In this document: positions 61,820 to 64,000 of the stretch, piece after piece
Layout: every line of letters starts with the position of its first letter
How positions within the stretch are numbered: the stretch's first letter is position 1
NCBI GenBank assembly: GCA_019635635.1
Contig: JAHBZB010000001.1
Span: 62,001 to 126,000 of the forward strand
Reading direction: 5' to 3'
Source: Xanthobacteraceae bacterium
GTDB lineage: Bacteria > Pseudomonadota > Alphaproteobacteria > Rhizobiales > Xanthobacteraceae
DNA: 64,000 nt
The notes under the pieces: model-generated
The model's database searches: none
Seen by the model: the letters and a program-made list of their open reading frames with translations, nothing else
Told to the model about the DNA's origin: nothing
Translations under genes and position numbers: made by a program

Positions 61820-62077
61820 TCAATAGGTTTTCGAACTACGCCGTTTGACGGCGAGAACGATGATGAGCTGCCGGTCTTTGTCGAGTTCGAACAGAATGCG
61901 CCAATCACCAACCCGTCGGCGGAAAATTGCGCCCATGCCACGAAGAAATTTTACGTCACCCGAATAAGGGTCTGCGCACATGTCCGAGAAAGCCTGATCG
62001 ATTTGCTCAAGCTGAGCTCGCGGAGCTTTGCGTAGTCCGCGTTCGGCGGGGCTAGTTATCAATAATCCCCACATCAT
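61820..62077 (-). CDS. RelE/ParE-type toxin
   Basis: An 85-residue protein with the RelE fold pattern: ERGLRKAPRAQLEQIDQAFS, then DWRILFELDKDRQLIIVLAV and a basic end KRRSSKTY. Such toxins cut mRNA on the ribosome or, in the ParE branch, poison gyrase. The frame is open to 62122; ATG 62077 or 62074 gives the family start. It overlaps the antitoxin gene by about 26 bp. Confidence 0.85.
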   Translation of the reverse strand: MMWGLLITSPAERGLRKAPRAQLEQIDQAFSDMCADPYSGDVKFLRGMGAIFRRRVGDWRILFELDKDRQLIIVLAVKRRSSKTY

Positions 62078-62261
62078 TTCGCCATTGCGCGAGCGTCTGG
62101 GTCTCGCCGCGGCGATAGGCATCTCGGCCGTCCGCTACGTCAGTACGGTCGTCGGTCGAAATTTCATCTACGTAGCGGATCAACTGACGCGCCGCTTTAT
62201 CCTGAAAGTCTTCAGGAAGATCGCGCAGCTGTGCGAATGCTTGTTCAAGCAATTTACTCAT
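62052..62261 (-). CDS. Antitoxin of the RelE-type pair
   Basis: A 69-residue acidic protein (SKLLEQAFAQLRDLPEDFQD onward) in the position of an antitoxin directly upstream of and overlapping the toxin gene. Probably binds the toxin with its C-terminus and represses the operon. Start ATG 62261 is preferred over the frame opening at 62309. The 333-bp gap upstream (62262-62594) has no clear gene. Confidence 0.75.
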   Translation of the reverse strand: MSKLLEQAFAQLRDLPEDFQDKAARQLIRYVDEISTDDRTDVADGRDAYRRGETQTLAQWRNDVGIIDN

Positions 62262-62548
62262 GCCGCAATTGTAGCACGCTTGGAAGAAGCCGGAATCTTG
62301 ACAGAACAAGATTTGCGTGTCGCAAAATAGAAATTGTGCGACCTATTCTATCGCGCAAATTTTCGCTGCCTTCGCGTTCACTTTTTTGGCTGTGTAGTTC
62401 AACTACGCGACCACAAAAATCCAATTCGTCAAGGCACTTTTCTTTCAAAGAAATGGTCTTGCTTCTGCGTATTATTTTATGAGTCTCATTACACTGAATA
62501 TCATTATAGAGGGGCGGAAGCTTTTTGCCGGTCTAGAACGGTAATTTG

Positions 62549-62568
62549 CTTCCGGTCTTGACCGGAAG
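62549..62568. repeat. Palindrome CTTCCGGT-cttg-ACCGGAAG
   Basis: A perfect 8-bp inverted repeat with a 4-base loop lies in the gap downstream of the HTH gene at 62595. TTCCGG/CTTCC elements repeat nearby, which suggests a binding site or a weak terminator for the HTH gene. Confidence 0.45.
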
Positions 62569-62594
62569 TTTTCTTCCAGTCTGCATGGAACATG

Positions 62595-62963
62595 TCAGCG
62601 GCTACCCGGCGGCTTAAGATTGAGTTCGTAAATGTTGGTCTTCCCCTGCCCGCGCTGCGTAATTGTGAGCAAGCCATGAACTTCAAGAGCCTTAAGATGC
62701 GTTCGCACGCTGCGCTCGGTGATGCCCATATCCGCCGCAAGCTTCGCTTGGCCGGGAAAACAAAAATCGTTCTGCCACGCATAACTCAACAGCATCGCGA
62801 AGGTGACTTTGTCGCCGGAACTAAGCTTCTTCGACTTCAAAAGAAAATTCGGCAGCTGCGTGAAGCCCATCGCCGTTGCGGCGTCGGCGCCTCTTAGAAC
62901 AATATTTTTGTCCCGGATGAGATCGCCGATGCTCCTTCCCGAAGAAAACTCCATACAGCGCAT
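62595..62963 (-). CDS. Helix-turn-helix replication-type protein
   Basis: A 122-residue winged-helix protein: GFTQLPNFLLKSKKLSSGDK, then FPGQAKLAADMGITERSVRT and HLKALEVHGLLTITQRGQGK. It resembles the DNA-binding domain of plasmid replication initiators and HTH_36 proteins. Start could also be ATG 62954. Transcribed leftward after the coiled-coil HTH gene. Confidence 0.8.
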   Translation of the reverse strand: MRCMEFSSGRSIGDLIRDKNIVLRGADAATAMGFTQLPNFLLKSKKLSSGDKVTFAMLLSYAWQNDFCFPGQAKLAADMGITERSVRTHLKALEVHGLLTITQRGQGKTNIYELNLKPPGSR

Positions 62964-63000
62964 TATACGTCGAATTGGAGCGTGTCGCGGAAGCTATCCC

Positions 63001-63609
<609 letters not shown>

Positions 63610-63734
63610 TTATTGCCATTCGGCTTGCAACTCACCCTCTCGTAACAATTGGCGAAAGCCAGCAATTCGCTGCTGACTGGTGAGGAAGCTACAGGGTTCG
63701 CTCGGGTTTTGTGCCGTATAGAATGGGTTTTAAG

Positions 63735-64000
63735 TCAGCTATCTAGAAAGCGTTTGATCCGGCGCACCAATTTTGTCGGATGCTTTGTTTCGCATTCCCA
63801 AACCACCAGAACGCGCTTGCCCATTTTCTTTAACGTCTTCAAATTTTTTCGATCTCTCTCGGCGTTACGGGAGACTTTCTGCACCCAATACGAAGTATTT
63901 GTCTTCGGGACTCGAGCGCCTCTCGCGCATCCGTGCCCGTGCCAGAAGCACCCGTGAACGAAGACCGCCTTTTGAAGCCGTGATAGGACGATGTCGGGTT
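63735..64000 (-). CDS. vsr: Very short patch repair endonuclease (Vsr), N-terminus beyond window
   Basis: Translating the minus strand from the right edge gives 87 residues ending at TGA 63735. PDIVLSR contains the catalytic Asp position. AVFVHGCFWHGHGC carries the His/Trp and zinc ligands, followed by PKTNTSYWVQKVSRNAERD and RVLVVWECE. Vsr nicks T:G mismatches created by deamination of 5-methylcytosine. A cytosine methyltransferase gene is therefore expected just to the right of the window. The 185-bp gap 63550-63734 shows no gene. Confidence 0.92.
   Translation of the reverse strand, partial: PDIVLSRLQKAVFVHGCFWHGHGCARGARVPKTNTSYWVQKVSRNAERDRKNLKTLKKMGKRVLVVWECETKHPTKLVRRIKRFLDS

Noticed and set aside
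61693-61941. 82-residue minus-strand frame overlapping the RelE-type toxin gene
   Set aside because: It runs through the toxin in another frame, has low-complexity composition and no ribosome site.

Overview
The window looks like a chromosomal segment of an alphaproteobacterium of the Hyphomicrobiales, probably near the Bradyrhizobium/Afipia/Rhodopseudomonas group. This rests on the split pntAA-pntAB-pntB operon, the ugpBAEC operon, SCO1 and M19 peptidase types, a DUF3768 protein, and a high-GC core. The core appears as two blocks (about 11.98-14.92 kb and 38.6-45.3 kb) separated by visibly lower-GC accessory DNA. No genome name can be given from sequence alone, and GC statements are by eye.

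Region A (1-11.9 kb) is a metabolic island. A tightly overlapping leftward operon carries what appears to be a complete coenzyme F420 pathway: fbiC, npdG, cofE, cofD, cofC and an FbiB-C-like nitroreductase. Around it lie a NitT/TauT-type ABC transporter (ATPase and substrate-binding protein), a glutaryl-CoA dehydrogenase with a CaiB-type CoA-transferase, and a YeiH-type exporter. Several promoter regions share a short ATATGCCG-type motif. Region B (11.98-14.92 kb) is the proton-translocating transhydrogenase. Region C (14.9-16.7 kb) holds a TauE/SafE transporter, a frameshifted DUF305 gene and a DHCW-type cupin.

Region D (16.7-38.5 kb) is a defence and mobility island. It contains an SF2 helicase + HEPN-like pair, a DUF2235 hydrolase, an XRE-ImmA-ExoI operon divergent from a complete type III CBASS (TRIP13, two HORMA-like proteins, CD-NTase, NucC), and an ADP-ribosyltransferase-like gene. 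It also has a very small tyrosine recombinase coupled to a HhH/Fe-S-type protein, a macro-like protein and DUF3768. It ends in an HUH Rep / AlpA / P4-type integrase module. Copies of a 32-bp palindrome (13-6-13 layout when intact) flank the defence block. The island's right end abuts a glycosyltransferase gene of which only the 3' part remains.

Region E (38.6-45.3 kb) is core: the glycosyltransferase remnant, SCO1, ugpBAEC, an M19 dipeptidase and tRNA-Gly(CCC). Region F (45.4-64 kb) is a second mobile region. It has a two-partner secretion pair whose exoprotein ends in a lipase domain, a CHC2 primase-like protein, a replication-relaxation protein, three exported proteins and two TraG/VirD4-like ATPases. 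It also carries a strikingly structured 198-bp non-coding segment, a RelE-type toxin-antitoxin pair, replication-type HTH proteins, and a Vsr endonuclease cut by the window edge. No CRISPR array, rRNA or recognisable insertion sequence was seen.
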